From contig CAMTUJ010000020.1 in NCBI GenBank assembly GCA_947084925.1, positions 1 to 63,310 on the forward strand: DNA of 63,310 nt. The letters are read 5' to 3'. Shown here piece after piece: positions 35,506 through 48,072 of this stretch. The DNA comes from JAGPUQ01 sp947084925. Lineage in GTDB: Bacteria > Pseudomonadota > Gammaproteobacteria > Pseudomonadales > Porticoccaceae. The notes under the pieces were generated by a model. It worked only from the letters and a program-made list of their open reading frames with translations, was not told where the DNA came from and made no database searches. The position numbers were made by a program, and so were the translations under genes. Every line of letters starts with the position of its first letter. Positions within the stretch are counted from its first letter, which is position 1.

Positions 35506-38489
35506 CAGAACATCTCCTCTTGTTCGTCAGTGGTTGTCGCCGGTGTCTCCCGTGCCAGCCGGGTGATCTCCGGCCAGCTCTGCACCAGGCCGTTGTAGGC
35601 CATGGCCTCGGCCGCGCGCTTCTTGCGCTCGCACAGGGTGTAGAGGCGATAGCAAAGTTCGCGGGCGATTTCGGCCTGGCTGCCGAGCTTGGCCACCAGC
35701 GCCGCCGCCGCGCCCTCGCCGCCGGCTTCGAGCACGCGGATCAGGTGGTGCACCATTTCCCAGACGGTGAGGCGGGCATCCAGCAGCGGGTCCCAGTCGG
35801 CGGGCAGCTCGGCGGGTTTGAGCAGGCGCACCTTGCCGGCTTTGGACACGATGATGCCCGCATCGGCCAGCCCGGCCACGGCGGTGTTCTTGGACTTGGA
35901 AAGCTGTTCGGCGACGCCGTAGTCGCCCTCGGCAAAACCGACCTGATCGAACCAGGTCAGCGCCCAGCGGCTATCGGCGTCGAAGTCGCCTTCCTGCTCG
36001 GCCAATGCTTCGTCGAGGGTCTGGTTGATGAGCGCCAGCGCCGCGCGCACCGGAATTCGTTTGCCTTCGGCGTCGAGCACTTTGGCATAGCGCGTGTACA
36101 CCGCCATGCCGGGGCCGATGGCCGCCTGCGCGAGGTCCACCGGCGCGATGTTGCCGCGCTGGAGGTGGGCGAGCGCCTGCGGCAGCTCGGCCTTGAGCGC
36201 GGTGACGAACTCGCGGCGGGTGGCGGTGGGCGCGGAGGCGGCGCGCGGGCGGCAGACGAGGATGATGCTGGAGGCGAGGGCGTTGGTGCCAGTCTTCACC
36301 CCACTCGGGCGTTCGGTCCGCATCGGCCAGGTGCCGCTGATGGCGAATCCGGCTTCGATGACGGCGGCCAGAAAAGTGTCCCAGCCGGTACTGGCGGTGC
36401 CGTCAACGCTGTCGCTCTCGGCCTGCTTGAAGGCGTAATAGATGGTGACTGGGAAGGCCGGGTGTGCTTGTTCGGCGAGCCGGTGCATCGCCTGCGTCAT
36501 GCCGCCCAGGAAGAAGGTCTCCGCCTTCCCTTTGCTCCCGTGGCGGTATGGTGTGGCGACCAGTTCCTCGGCCTTGGGCACGGCGAGCGTGGCGAAGAGG
36601 TCAGGGAAGATCGGTCGCAGCGAGCGGCGCATCCAAACGTAGAAGAAGTCTGACAGATCGGCGTAACCGACGTTGTCGTAGTAGGGTGGGTCGGTGGAAA
36701 CGACTTTCGACGTGGAAAGCTCTTGAGTTTGAGCATCCGCTTGCGAAACCCGCGCAGGGCGGTCCAAGGCGTTACTAATCGTCTTTCCAACTGAGGCGGT
36801 CGTCGCGCCGAAATCGCCAGCTGCTCCTCCGAAGGGATTGACCTCGGGGAAGTCCCACGCCATCGGTATCGCTTGTCGGCTGAACAGATTGACGCTCTGC
36901 TCCCGGCTCTGAGACCAAACAGCAAGTGCATTGATCGTGTTGGCGGTGCGGCTCACTGCGAGTCCCAGAAACACCCCCACCGCCTCGGCGTAGGCGGTGG
37001 CGCCGGTGCCCCCGTCGCGCAGCGGCTTGGGGTCGGCGGGGAGGCCGATTTGGAGGGCGTCGCGCTGCACCCGCTCGCGCGCTTCCTGCACCAGGTCGGA
37101 GAAGGTCGTCAGCGCCACAAGCTGGCGGGGGGTGAAGAGGTCGCGCCACTTTGTCATGCCGTATTCCTGCACACGGAAGCCGAGCGCCTTCGCTGGCAAG
37201 TCGGTCTCGGGAGCATCCGTTGGCTTCGCGCTCAGCGCGATGGCTTCCATCTCCCGCGTCGGCGCGAGATAGACCCGCCCGCGATCGCCCTCTGCCACGA
37301 TCGCCATCAGCCGCGCGCCCATGCGACCAGCTTTGGCCTCCGTCCGCAGATACTCGAACGGCATCGGCGCCCCCGACATCAGACAGAGGAAGCTACTGCC
37401 GCTGCTAGCTGACTTGGTGCCCCGTTTCGCCGCCGCCGCATCCTGCGGCTTGCCCACCCTCACCGTGAAGCGGTAGCCCGGCCCCCTCTCCCCCGGCCCC
37501 TCTCCCGCGCGGGGAGGGGGGAGCATTTCTGGCTCGACGTAGGCTTCCTTGCCGGCCTTGGTGGAGAGCATGAAGGTCGAGGCCAGTGGTACCTCGACAT
37601 TGGCAAAGGCCGGGTTGGGGCTCTTCACCGTGCGCGCCCACAGCCAGGCGATCACGGTGAGCTGGCGGCCGACGTACTGCTTCAGATCCGGCCGCGCCTT
37701 CGCCATCTCGGCGGTGATCTCGATCTTCGGGTACAGGTGGCCGATGCGCTTCTCGGCCTCGTCGCGCATCCACTGGCCGTAGTAGCGCACGTCCTCGGCG
37801 AGGCCTTGCGCGCCCTGCCACTCGCGCTGAAACAATTCGTCATTCCCGCGTAGGCGGGAATCCAGTGTCCCTTCTGGATTCCGGGTCTCCGCTGCGCTAC
37901 GCCCGGAATGACGGGTGAGCGGATTCGCGTCGGGGTTCACCGGCGGCTTGCCGGCAAACCGCGGCGGTATCTCGATCATCGCCTTGTTGATCAGCACCGC
38001 GACCGGGTTGAGGTCGCTGGCGTAGGCTTCGAGCCCGAGCCGCTGCGCTTCCAGCGGCAGCGCGCCGCCGCCGGCGAAGGGGTCGTGGAAGGCCGGCAGC
38101 TTGTAGCGGTCGAACAGCTCCTTCGCCCGCGGATGGTCGGTGTTCGCGGCGCAGGTATAGCGCCAGCTCTGCCAAATTTCGTCGCGCGCCTGCTGCAACA
38201 CCGTCTCGTTGGTGGTGTTCTCCCACTTCACCAGCTCTTCGATGATGCGGAACAGGCGCTGCCGCTCTTTCTCCTGCGCCTTTTCGGTCGGGAACAGGTC
38301 CGGGTGCGCCGAGGGGTCGTCCACCATCTGCGCGAAGATCACCGCCCGTGCCGCCGCCAGCGGCCGCCGCGCCCACCACAGGTGCAGCGTGGAGGGATGG
38401 CCATGGCGGATGGATTTCTCGCGCGCGCTGGCGGCATTGATTGCCTCCAGAGGCAGGGCGACTTCGATGAGTTTTTTCTTGGGGGTCAT
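35505..38489 (-). CDS. DUF1156 DNA methyltransferase (Hma-like defence methylase)
   Basis: The protein has 994 residues. The DUF1156 start is IEVALPLEAINAASAREKSI (8-27) and HPSTLHLWWARRPLAAARA. The SAM-binding motif I is HDPFAGGGALPLEA (135-148), and the catalytic TDPPYYDNVGYADLSDFFYV is near 600, as in amino-methyltransferases of N6-adenine or N4-cytosine type. It probably marks host DNA. Two in-frame repeat insertions lie at residues about 192-218 and 323-338, both absent from the conserved core. It overlaps RloB by four bases. The 3' end is repeated at 33583-33631. Confidence 0.88.
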   Translation of the reverse strand: MTPKKKLIEVALPLEAINAASAREKSIRHGHPSTLHLWWARRPLAAARAVIFAQMVDDPSAHPDLFPTEKAQEKERQRLFRIIEELVKWENTTNETVLQQARDEIWQSWRYTCAANTDHPRAKELFDRYKLPAFHDPFAGGGALPLEAQRLGLEAYASDLNPVAVLINKAMIEIPPRFAGKPPVNPDANPLTRHSGRSAAETRNPEGTLDSRLRGNDELFQREWQGAQGLAEDVRYYGQWMRDEAEKRIGHLYPKIEITAEMAKARPDLKQYVGRQLTVIAWLWARTVKSPNPAFANVEVPLASTFMLSTKAGKEAYVEPEMLPPPRAGEGPGERGPGYRFTVRVGKPQDAAAAKRGTKSASSGSSFLCLMSGAPMPFEYLRTEAKAGRMGARLMAIVAEGDRGRVYLAPTREMEAIALSAKPTDAPETDLPAKALGFRVQEYGMTKWRDLFTPRQLVALTTFSDLVQEARERVQRDALQIGLPADPKPLRDGGTGATAYAEAVGVFLGLAVSRTANTINALAVWSQSREQSVNLFSRQAIPMAWDFPEVNPFGGAAGDFGATTASVGKTISNALDRPARVSQADAQTQELSTSKVVSTDPPYYDNVGYADLSDFFYVWMRRSLRPIFPDLFATLAVPKAEELVATPYRHGSKGKAETFFLGGMTQAMHRLAEQAHPAFPVTIYYAFKQAESDSVDGTASTGWDTFLAAVIEAGFAISGTWPMRTERPSGVKTGTNALASSIILVCRPRAASAPTATRREFVTALKAELPQALAHLQRGNIAPVDLAQAAIGPGMAVYTRYAKVLDAEGKRIPVRAALALINQTLDEALAEQEGDFDADSRWALTWFDQVGFAEGDYGVAEQLSKSKNTAVAGLADAGIIVSKAGKVRLLKPAELPADWDPLLDARLTVWEMVHHLIRVLEAGGEGAAAALVAKLGSQAEIARELCYRLYTLCERKKRAAEAMAYNGLVQSWPEITRLARETPATTTDEQEEMF
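35555..35603. repeat. Direct repeat, copy A (methyltransferase 3' end)
   Basis: This copy encodes the C-terminal MAYNGLVQSWPEITRL of the methyltransferase. Together with copy B it flanks 1.9 kb that hold exactly the ATPase and PIN genes. Confidence 0.8.
37482..37522. repeat. In-frame GC-rich palindromic repeat in the methyltransferase gene
   Basis: A C/G-rich near-palindrome (CCCCTCTCCCGCGCGGGGAG at its core) is read as PPPRAGEGPGERG. This peptide is a frequent translation of a dispersed repeat in Proteobacteria and does not belong to the methyltransferase fold. The frame is kept. Confidence 0.6.
37838..37913. repeat. In-frame 76-bp palindromic repeat in the methyltransferase gene
   Basis: Ends CGTCATTCC and GGAATGACG are exact inverted repeats, with further pairing inside (GGAATCCAG and CTGGATTCC). 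The translation holds NPEGTLDSRLRGNDE, the familiar reading of this dispersed 'GTCATTCCCGCG' repeat family. It lies between the motif I and the catalytic domains and does not break the frame. Confidence 0.75.
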
Positions 38490-39094
38490 GGCGCGAGTTT
38501 TATACGGTTCAGCACATGGTGGACATCGGTGGCTGGATTGTTGAGTTTGCGCCCAGCCAACCAGTGCGCGTTTTCGATTGCCTCGTCAATCCGAGGCGTT
38601 ATCGAAGCGAAGTCGTAGTGAAGGCCCTTGGCGTACTCGGGCAGCCATCCCTTCAATCTGACGCTGACGTCGGCGCATTGGGCAAATGGCGCGTCGCTGC
38701 GTTCAAAGTGCAGCAGTAACCAGACCTCGAAACAAGGCATCGAAAGGATAAGGTCAAAATCGTCACGCGTCCCGATGCGCTTGCGGGCCTGCGCCGTTCG
38801 ATCCGGTCGGTCACCATCGACGACACAAAAGACATGGTCGAAGTCGCCATCCTTGTTCGCCCGTATGCCTTTTTCAACAGCCCGCACCGGATCGGAGCGG
38901 TCACGGGAAATCTTGACGTTAAGGGTGGTCGATTTCCCGTAGTGCGATTTGACCGCACGGAAATAGGCTTCCTCGGTCTGGCCTTCGCAAACGATCAGAA
39001 TGACTCTGCGTTGCGGCTGCCGCCGGGCCTTGCGCTGGGACCGGCGGCCTGCATCCAGCGTGGAAATGTATTTGCGCTGGGCCATCACAATCAC
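38486..39094 (-). CDS. rloB: RloB-like TOPRIM-type protein
   Basis: The protein has 202 residues. The N-terminus is basic (RRSQRKARRQPQRR). VILIVCEGQTEEAYFRAVKS carries the TOPRIM Glu, and FDHVFCVVDGDRPD the paired aspartates. The rest, LSMPCFEVWLLLHFE, is the RloB family block. The name comes from a restriction-linked frame in Campylobacter type I R-M loci. It overlaps the AAA15 gene upstream and the methyltransferase downstream by four bases each. It is likely the nuclease effector of the pair, in the way that TOPRIM AriB works with ATPase AriA in PARIS. ATG 39085 is an alternative start. Confidence 0.85.
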   Translation of the reverse strand: MIVMAQRKYISTLDAGRRSQRKARRQPQRRVILIVCEGQTEEAYFRAVKSHYGKSTTLNVKISRDRSDPVRAVEKGIRANKDGDFDHVFCVVDGDRPDRTAQARKRIGTRDDFDLILSMPCFEVWLLLHFERSDAPFAQCADVSVRLKGWLPEYAKGLHYDFASITPRIDEAIENAHWLAGRKLNNPATDVHHVLNRIKLAP

Positions 39095-40377
39095 AACCGC
39101 AGGTCGCCAACGAAGGGAATGGCGCCGTACCGGCCAAGAAGATAGCCGCGCTCCAGGTTCTCGTTCTTTCGTGGGCTGTAGTCAAGCAGCGGATATATCC
39201 TGGTGGCGCGTTTTTCGTCCTTTTCAGCAAACCAGATTTGGTCACGTCGCAACAAATCCGGGTCGAGCAGCGTTGTATCGTGAGTGGTAAAAATCAGTTG
39301 TGCGTTCTTGTTATTGACCTCGCTCTGAAACAGGTGGACGAGCATGCGGGTCAGGTGGGGGTGAAGACTGCGGTCAATTTCGTCAACGCACAAGGTTGCG
39401 CCTGTATCCAGTGCCCTGATCCAACCACCGACAAACTCAAAGAGCTTGCGCGTGCCATCGGATTCATCAGCCATTTCGAAGGGAATCTGGCGCCCATCCG
39501 ACCCGGCGTGCCATGCCACCACCTTGCCCCATTTGACTTGCGTCGGCAGACCGAGTGGCGCTTGCGCCAGCAGCGACCGCCATTGTTCCGGCGGTACGCC
39601 CGAAGGCGGCGGCGGAAAACCATCCGACTCCTGTAGTTCCACCCGGTCGATGCCGATGTCGGCGGAATTCAGGAATTTCATTACCCGCTCCAGGCCGCTG
39701 TCCGTTCGAAGCAGGTCGATGCTTAACGTCGGGTTGAAGTCCACCTTTCCCGGCAGAATGACAATGAGCTTTTGCGTAAGCCAATGGAACACCGGCTTGA
39801 GCTGCTCGTTGTTAAGCTGCACGGCCGTGGAAAGAAACAGGGCATTGCTGCGGCTGGATGTCTGCCAGAGCTTGCGCTGGGTCCGGTTACCTTGGAAATG
39901 CGGGCCGAACCACCAGTCGTAGGTGTTCTTTGTCGTGTCGAAACTCCGCTCGAACCAACGCTGGGGGCGACCTTGCGGATAAGCGACCAGCCATTCATGC
40001 GTTACGCGCGTATTCGTAGCGCCCACCGCGTAGTGATAGCGCACGCTTTCAGCCTCGAAGATGATTTCGAAGGTACTTGGCGTTTGCTCACTGGCCGGAT
40101 CAAGACGAAACGGTGTAATCCAAGGCAGAGGTTGTCCTTCCTGCAAACTCGCGGAGAGAGAAACCAGGCTGCGCAATGCTTCCAGCGACATCAGCAAGTT
40201 GCTTTTGCCCGCCGCATTGGCGCCATAGATCACCGCCTGGCGGAGTAGCCGGAGCTTCTCTGTCGACGTTTGGATCAGGTTGTCCCCGGCAATACTCTGA
40301 TCGGTACTGGCCACCATCGAGAGTGACTGGGGCGCCAAAATCGAGCGGAAGTTACCAACGCGGAGTTCGATGAACAT
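39091..40377 (-). CDS. rloA: RloA-like AAA15 ATPase
   Basis: The protein has 428 residues. It starts FIELRVGNFRSI, with Walker A YGANAAGKSNLLMS (51-64) and Walker B TGATLCVDEIDRSLHPHL near 330, then LIFTTHDTTLLD. Middle residues resemble the insertion of AAA15/AAA21 proteins. Partner of RloB (ATGA overlap). The pair likely senses a phage product and triggers the nuclease. Base composition looks less GC-rich than the flanking genes, which would fit a transferred module. Confidence 0.86.
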   Translation of the reverse strand: MFIELRVGNFRSILAPQSLSMVASTDQSIAGDNLIQTSTEKLRLLRQAVIYGANAAGKSNLLMSLEALRSLVSLSASLQEGQPLPWITPFRLDPASEQTPSTFEIIFEAESVRYHYAVGATNTRVTHEWLVAYPQGRPQRWFERSFDTTKNTYDWWFGPHFQGNRTQRKLWQTSSRSNALFLSTAVQLNNEQLKPVFHWLTQKLIVILPGKVDFNPTLSIDLLRTDSGLERVMKFLNSADIGIDRVELQESDGFPPPPSGVPPEQWRSLLAQAPLGLPTQVKWGKVVAWHAGSDGRQIPFEMADESDGTRKLFEFVGGWIRALDTGATLCVDEIDRSLHPHLTRMLVHLFQSEVNNKNAQLIFTTHDTTLLDPDLLRRDQIWFAEKDEKRATRIYPLLDYSPRKNENLERGYLLGRYGAIPFVGDLRL

Positions 40378-40478
40378 AGAGCCTGACTCGGCTAATCGTT
40401 TAATCGGTGTTAGATATTTGCATTATTTTTACGTTTTTACAATAATAATTGCCGTAACTACTACAACAGGAGAAAGAC

Positions 40479-40649
40479 ATGGCTACCAATCCCCCCTTGG
40501 GCGACGGCCACCGGAAAGGCGCCGTTCGTGACCGGTCGCAATTCCAGACCCCCGCCGGAAACTGGGCGAAACGCGCCCCGGACGGAAAAATCATGGACGT
40601 GAAGACGTCGAGCAAAACTCCTTTCAAGGGAGTGCGGAAGGAAAAGTAG
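40479..40649 (+). CDS. Small basic protein (56 residues), antisense within the defence island
   Basis: ATG 40479 follows AGGAG by six bases, and the frame stops at TAG 40647. The product starts MATNPPLGDGHRKGAVRDRS and ends TSSKTPFKGVRKEK; it is rich in Lys, Arg and Gly. It is the only plus-strand gene between 29 and 44 kb and fills the 318-base gap between the rloA and helicase genes. I recall similar small proteins in other genomes but no known function. It could be a regulator of the island or a separate small cargo gene. Confidence 0.7.
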   Translation: MATNPPLGDGHRKGAVRDRSQFQTPAGNWAKRAPDGKIMDVKTSSKTPFKGVRKEK

Positions 40650-40695
40650 GCGGGCACCACCCTTCCAGGTACCACCCAATTGCTGCCGCGAGGAT

Positions 40696-44313
<3,618 letters not shown>

Positions 44314-44471
44314 CTCGTGCTCCCTTTTCCCACTCGGCCCCACAGCCCGGCGCCAACCACCGATCAACGCCGACTGCTCGGGCCTCATTGTCCCTGAATC
44401 TCGCGCCCCCATTGCGCCATTTTTTACATCGTCCGGCGTCCAACCGGATTGCGGGACTTTTTGCCGGGCAC

Positions 44472-45353
44472 CTACACCCGCTCCACATCCACTCCCACCG
44501 TCATCTCCTGGCAGTCGCCGCCGTCGAAGATGACGCCGCGCAGGGGCGTTACGTCGGAGTAGTCGCGGCCCCAGGCGGTGGTGATGTGCTGGGCGCCCGG
44601 CATGTTGTCGTTGGTGGGGTCGAATTCCACCCAGCCCTCCCCGGGCGCATAGACCGCGAACCAGGCGTGGGAGGCATCGGCGCCGACCAGGCGCGTCTGC
44701 CCCGGCGCGGGCTGGGTCTCCACATAGCCGCTCACATAGCGCGCCGGAAACCCCAGCGCGCGCAGGCAGCCGACCGCGAGGTGGGCGAAGTCCTGGCAGA
44801 CGCCGCGCCGGTTTTCCAGCACTTCTTCCAGCGGCGTCGCGACGGTGGTGAATTCCGGGTCGTAGGCGAAATCGCCGAAGATGCGGCTGGTGAGCTCGCG
44901 CACCGCGGACAGCAGCGGCCGGCTGTCGGCAAACAACGGCGCGGCGTAGTCCCGCAGCGCGGCGCCGGTTTTTATCATGGGGGAATCCAGCAGGAATTCC
45001 CGCGCCTGTAGATGGTTTTCATCGCTTTCCCGCCACAGGCGCTCGCGTGCCTCGGCGCAGGTCGCGCCCAGATCCAGCACCGGGGTTCCGTTGCGGTCCA
45101 GATCGACCTCGACCTGACTGAGGACGCTGACTTCCAGCTCGCGATGGGGTGTTTCGACGGAAAACCGGTAGACCCGATTGCCGAAATAATCGCGTTCTTC
45201 CATCGCCGTCACCGGCGCGGGCGTGACCTGGATGCTGCTGTCCAGGCAGCGCTGATTGCGGGTGTCGCGGGGCAGCAGATGCGCCTGGTTGTGGCAGAGC
45301 GTGACCAGGCGCTCGTAGCGGTAGCGGGTGACATGGCGGATGCGGTAGATCAT
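44472..45353 (-). CDS. Transglutaminase-like cysteine protease family protein
   Basis: The protein has 293 residues. An N-terminal beta domain (MIYRIRHVTRYRYERLV) precedes the papain-like core with catalytic Cys in NRRGVCQDFAHLAVG (about 175-190), His in ASHAWFAVYAPGEGWVEFDPT and Asp at its end. Such proteins accompany circularly permuted ATP-grasp and alpha-E proteins. It may cleave or transfer the peptide they make. ATG 45353 is 10 bases beyond the upstream stop. It is the last gene of the cluster; 158 bases separate it from the defence island. Confidence 0.88.
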   Translation of the reverse strand: MIYRIRHVTRYRYERLVTLCHNQAHLLPRDTRNQRCLDSSIQVTPAPVTAMEERDYFGNRVYRFSVETPHRELEVSVLSQVEVDLDRNGTPVLDLGATCAEARERLWRESDENHLQAREFLLDSPMIKTGAALRDYAAPLFADSRPLLSAVRELTSRIFGDFAYDPEFTTVATPLEEVLENRRGVCQDFAHLAVGCLRALGFPARYVSGYVETQPAPGQTRLVGADASHAWFAVYAPGEGWVEFDPTNDNMPGAQHITTAWGRDYSDVTPLRGVIFDGGDCQEMTVGVDVERV

Positions 45354-45363
45354 GTGCGGCGGA

Positions 45364-47964
45364 TCATTGTCCGTAACCCCAGTCCGCCGCGATGAGCTGC
45401 TGCTGCGCGGCACGATGGTCGAAATAGCATTCGGCGAGCATATCCGCCGTCGCGATCAGCAGTGTCTCCAGCCGGCGCAACAGTTGATCGAGCGCCGCGC
45501 GGCCAGCGTCGCCCGCGAGGGCGGCCAACTCCTCGGGCCGGCTCAGATGCAGCGCGGTAAGCGCTTCGAGGGCCAGGCGACCGGCGCGCGACAGGCCGGG
45601 TCCGGACTCGACGGCCGGCAGCGCGGCGATGTGGCCGCCGAGCCGCTGCACCTGGTAGAGCAGCGCGCGCGGATTGGTTTCGTCCAGCACCAGCAGTTCG
45701 AGCCCGTGGAGGATATCGGGCTCGGCGCGATAACGCCGGCGGTAGGTGATCAGCGTCTCGCAGGTCAGCAACACCGATTCCACCACCACCGGAATATCGT
45801 TCTCGGCCAGATCGGGCACTAGCGTGGCGCGCAGCAGCGCCGCGAGCTGGAGTGCCTTTTCGATGCAGCGGCCGAGCTCCCAGAAGCGCCAGTTCATGCC
45901 CCGGAACATGCTCTCGTGGCGCAGCCCGGCGAGTGCCAGCAGGGAGGTCACCAGCGGATCGAGCGCTTCTTCCGGCGCCACCAGTTGCTCCGCGCCAAGC
46001 TGCTCGGCCAGCGCCGCCAGCTCGTCGCGCAGGTCGTTCAACACGCGCTGGGTATCGGCGGAGAGCAGTTCTTTCACTTCCTCTCCCGCCTGCAACATGG
46101 CGCGCAGGCTGCCCACTACCGAGCCCTGACTGGCGGCATCCAGCACCACGGTTTTCAGTTCGCGTTCTGGCGTTGCGAAAGGCGCGTCCGCTACTGTGAA
46201 ACCCGGCAGGGTATGGGTCACCCGGGTCACCGCGCCCAGCAGGACGCGGCGCGCGCCATCCGACAACGGCTCGACCCCGTTGATCTGGAGGAACAGGGTG
46301 CGCAGCAGGCGCAGGGCCGCTTCCCCGCGCTCGGCGTAGCGGCCCATCCAGAACAGGTTTTCGACCACCCGGCTGGGCAGCACGCCGCGCTCCGACGGCG
46401 CGCCGGTCGGCGTGGATTCCCGCCGCAGGGAGAGCTGCTTCTCGGGCTCGGAGGCGAGCACCCAGGTGTCCTTGCTGTTGGACCCGGTGAGGTTGGTGAC
46501 GACCCGGGTATCGCTGGCGCGCCCGATGCGGGTGAGGCCGCCGGGCATCACCGTGTAGGAGGTGGGATTGGCGACCGCGAAGCTGCGCAGCACCATGGGC
46601 CGGGGCGTGAATGAGCCAGCTTCCAGCGCCGGCACGCGCGACGAGACCTGGTAGCGCTGGGCGACATAGTCCAGCGGCGCGTCCTGAATCCGCCGCCGCC
46701 AGAGCGCGAGTTCCGCCGCGCCCAGATCGCTGCCGAACACGCTGTGCTGGCCGTAGCGGCGAAATGCCGGCTTGATGACCAGTTGCGGGAGTTCCGCCAG
46801 CACCCGGGCGCGATCCGCCGCATCGCCGCACCAGAACGTCTCCACGGTGCGGATGCGGGGCTCGCGCCCGAAGAAGAACTTGCCGATGGCGGGCAGGTAT
46901 TTGAACAGCGCGGGATTCTCGACAAAGCCCGCGCCCAAAGGATTGGCGATCACGACGCGGCCGGCGCGCACCACTTCGAGCAGCCCGGGCACGCCCAGTT
47001 GGGAGTCGCCGCGCAACTCCACCGGGTCGCAGAAGAAATCGTCCACGCGCCGCAAAATGATGTCGATGCGGCGCAGGCCTTCGAGGGATTTCATCCACAC
47101 CCGCCCGCCGCGCACGGTGAGATCGCCGCCCTGTACCAGGGGATAGCCCAGGTAGTTGGCCAGAAAAGCGTGCTCGAAATAGGTTTCGCTGTAGGAGCCG
47201 GGTGTCAGTACCGCCACCTGGGGAATGGCGTCGCCGGGCGCCAGCGCCATCAGTTTCTGGCGCAACTGGTGAAAGAATCCCGACAGGCGATGCACATGGC
47301 TGTCGCGGAACAGGCTGGGCAGCACTCGCGACATCACGGTGCGGTTTTCGAGCGCATAGCCGACGCCGCTGGGCGCCTGGGCGCGATCGCCGATGATGCA
47401 CATGGCGCCGTCGGCAGCGCGCACCATGTCGGCGGCGTAGAGAATCAGGTGGTGTTCGCCGGGCACCCGGATGCCCTGACACTGGCGCAGGAATCCTGGA
47501 TGACTGTAGACCAGCTCGGGCGGCACGATGCCGTGGCGGATCAGTTCGCGCCCGCCGTAGATGTCCTTGAGCACCAGATCCAGCAGTTCCGCCCGTTCGA
47601 TCAGGCCCGCCTCGATGTGGCTCCACTCCTCGCTCTCGATGAGCTGGGGGACCAGATCCAGCTCCCAGATGCGACTCGCCAGCGGCTCGCTGGAGACGTT
47701 GTAGGTGGCGCCGTCGTCGCGCAGGATGCGCCGCGCCTTGCGCTCGCGCTCCGCCAGCACCTCGGGCCCCAGGGCCGCCAGCCCTTCCAGCAGGTAGCGC
47801 CAGTGGGGGCGCACCGCGCCGCCGGCTGCATAGACTTCGTCGTGGCCGTCGGCAACGGCGGGACGGTAACCCGGCGCCGCGTTCAGCGCGGCCGTCGCCT
47901 GCCCGCCCTGCGGCAACTGGCTGGGGATGGGCTGAAACGGACGTCCGGAGTGAAAGTCGGTCAT
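45364..47964 (-). CDS. Circularly permuted ATP-grasp protein fused to alpha-E domain
   Basis: The protein has 866 residues. Residues 60-500 form a type-2 circularly permuted ATP-grasp (RRILRDDGATYNV, SGVGYALENRTVMSRVLP, LEVVRAGRVVIANPLGAG, LVIKPAFRRYGQHSVFG). Residues 540-860 are an alpha-E domain (VVENLFWMGRYAERGEAALRLL). The two parts are separate genes in the second pair of this cluster. It would form an amide bond on an unknown acid. ATG 47964 is chosen because the upstream open frame is non-conserved. It follows the DUF2126 gene after about 108 bases of GC-rich sequence. Confidence 0.87.
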   Translation of the reverse strand: MTDFHSGRPFQPIPSQLPQGGQATAALNAAPGYRPAVADGHDEVYAAGGAVRPHWRYLLEGLAALGPEVLAERERKARRILRDDGATYNVSSEPLASRIWELDLVPQLIESEEWSHIEAGLIERAELLDLVLKDIYGGRELIRHGIVPPELVYSHPGFLRQCQGIRVPGEHHLILYAADMVRAADGAMCIIGDRAQAPSGVGYALENRTVMSRVLPSLFRDSHVHRLSGFFHQLRQKLMALAPGDAIPQVAVLTPGSYSETYFEHAFLANYLGYPLVQGGDLTVRGGRVWMKSLEGLRRIDIILRRVDDFFCDPVELRGDSQLGVPGLLEVVRAGRVVIANPLGAGFVENPALFKYLPAIGKFFFGREPRIRTVETFWCGDAADRARVLAELPQLVIKPAFRRYGQHSVFGSDLGAAELALWRRRIQDAPLDYVAQRYQVSSRVPALEAGSFTPRPMVLRSFAVANPTSYTVMPGGLTRIGRASDTRVVTNLTGSNSKDTWVLASEPEKQLSLRRESTPTGAPSERGVLPSRVVENLFWMGRYAERGEAALRLLRTLFLQINGVEPLSDGARRVLLGAVTRVTHTLPGFTVADAPFATPERELKTVVLDAASQGSVVGSLRAMLQAGEEVKELLSADTQRVLNDLRDELAALAEQLGAEQLVAPEEALDPLVTSLLALAGLRHESMFRGMNWRFWELGRCIEKALQLAALLRATLVPDLAENDIPVVVESVLLTCETLITYRRRYRAEPDILHGLELLVLDETNPRALLYQVQRLGGHIAALPAVESGPGLSRAGRLALEALTALHLSRPEELAALAGDAGRAALDQLLRRLETLLIATADMLAECYFDHRAAQQQLIAADWGYGQ

Positions 47965-48072
47965 GGGTAAAAAAAGCCTGCCCGGTGGTCGGCGAGCGGC
48001 GGATTCTGGCACAGTCGGACGCTCCCGGCAGCAGGCGCGCGCCCCGCGGCCGCCGCCGGCGGCGCGACCGGC

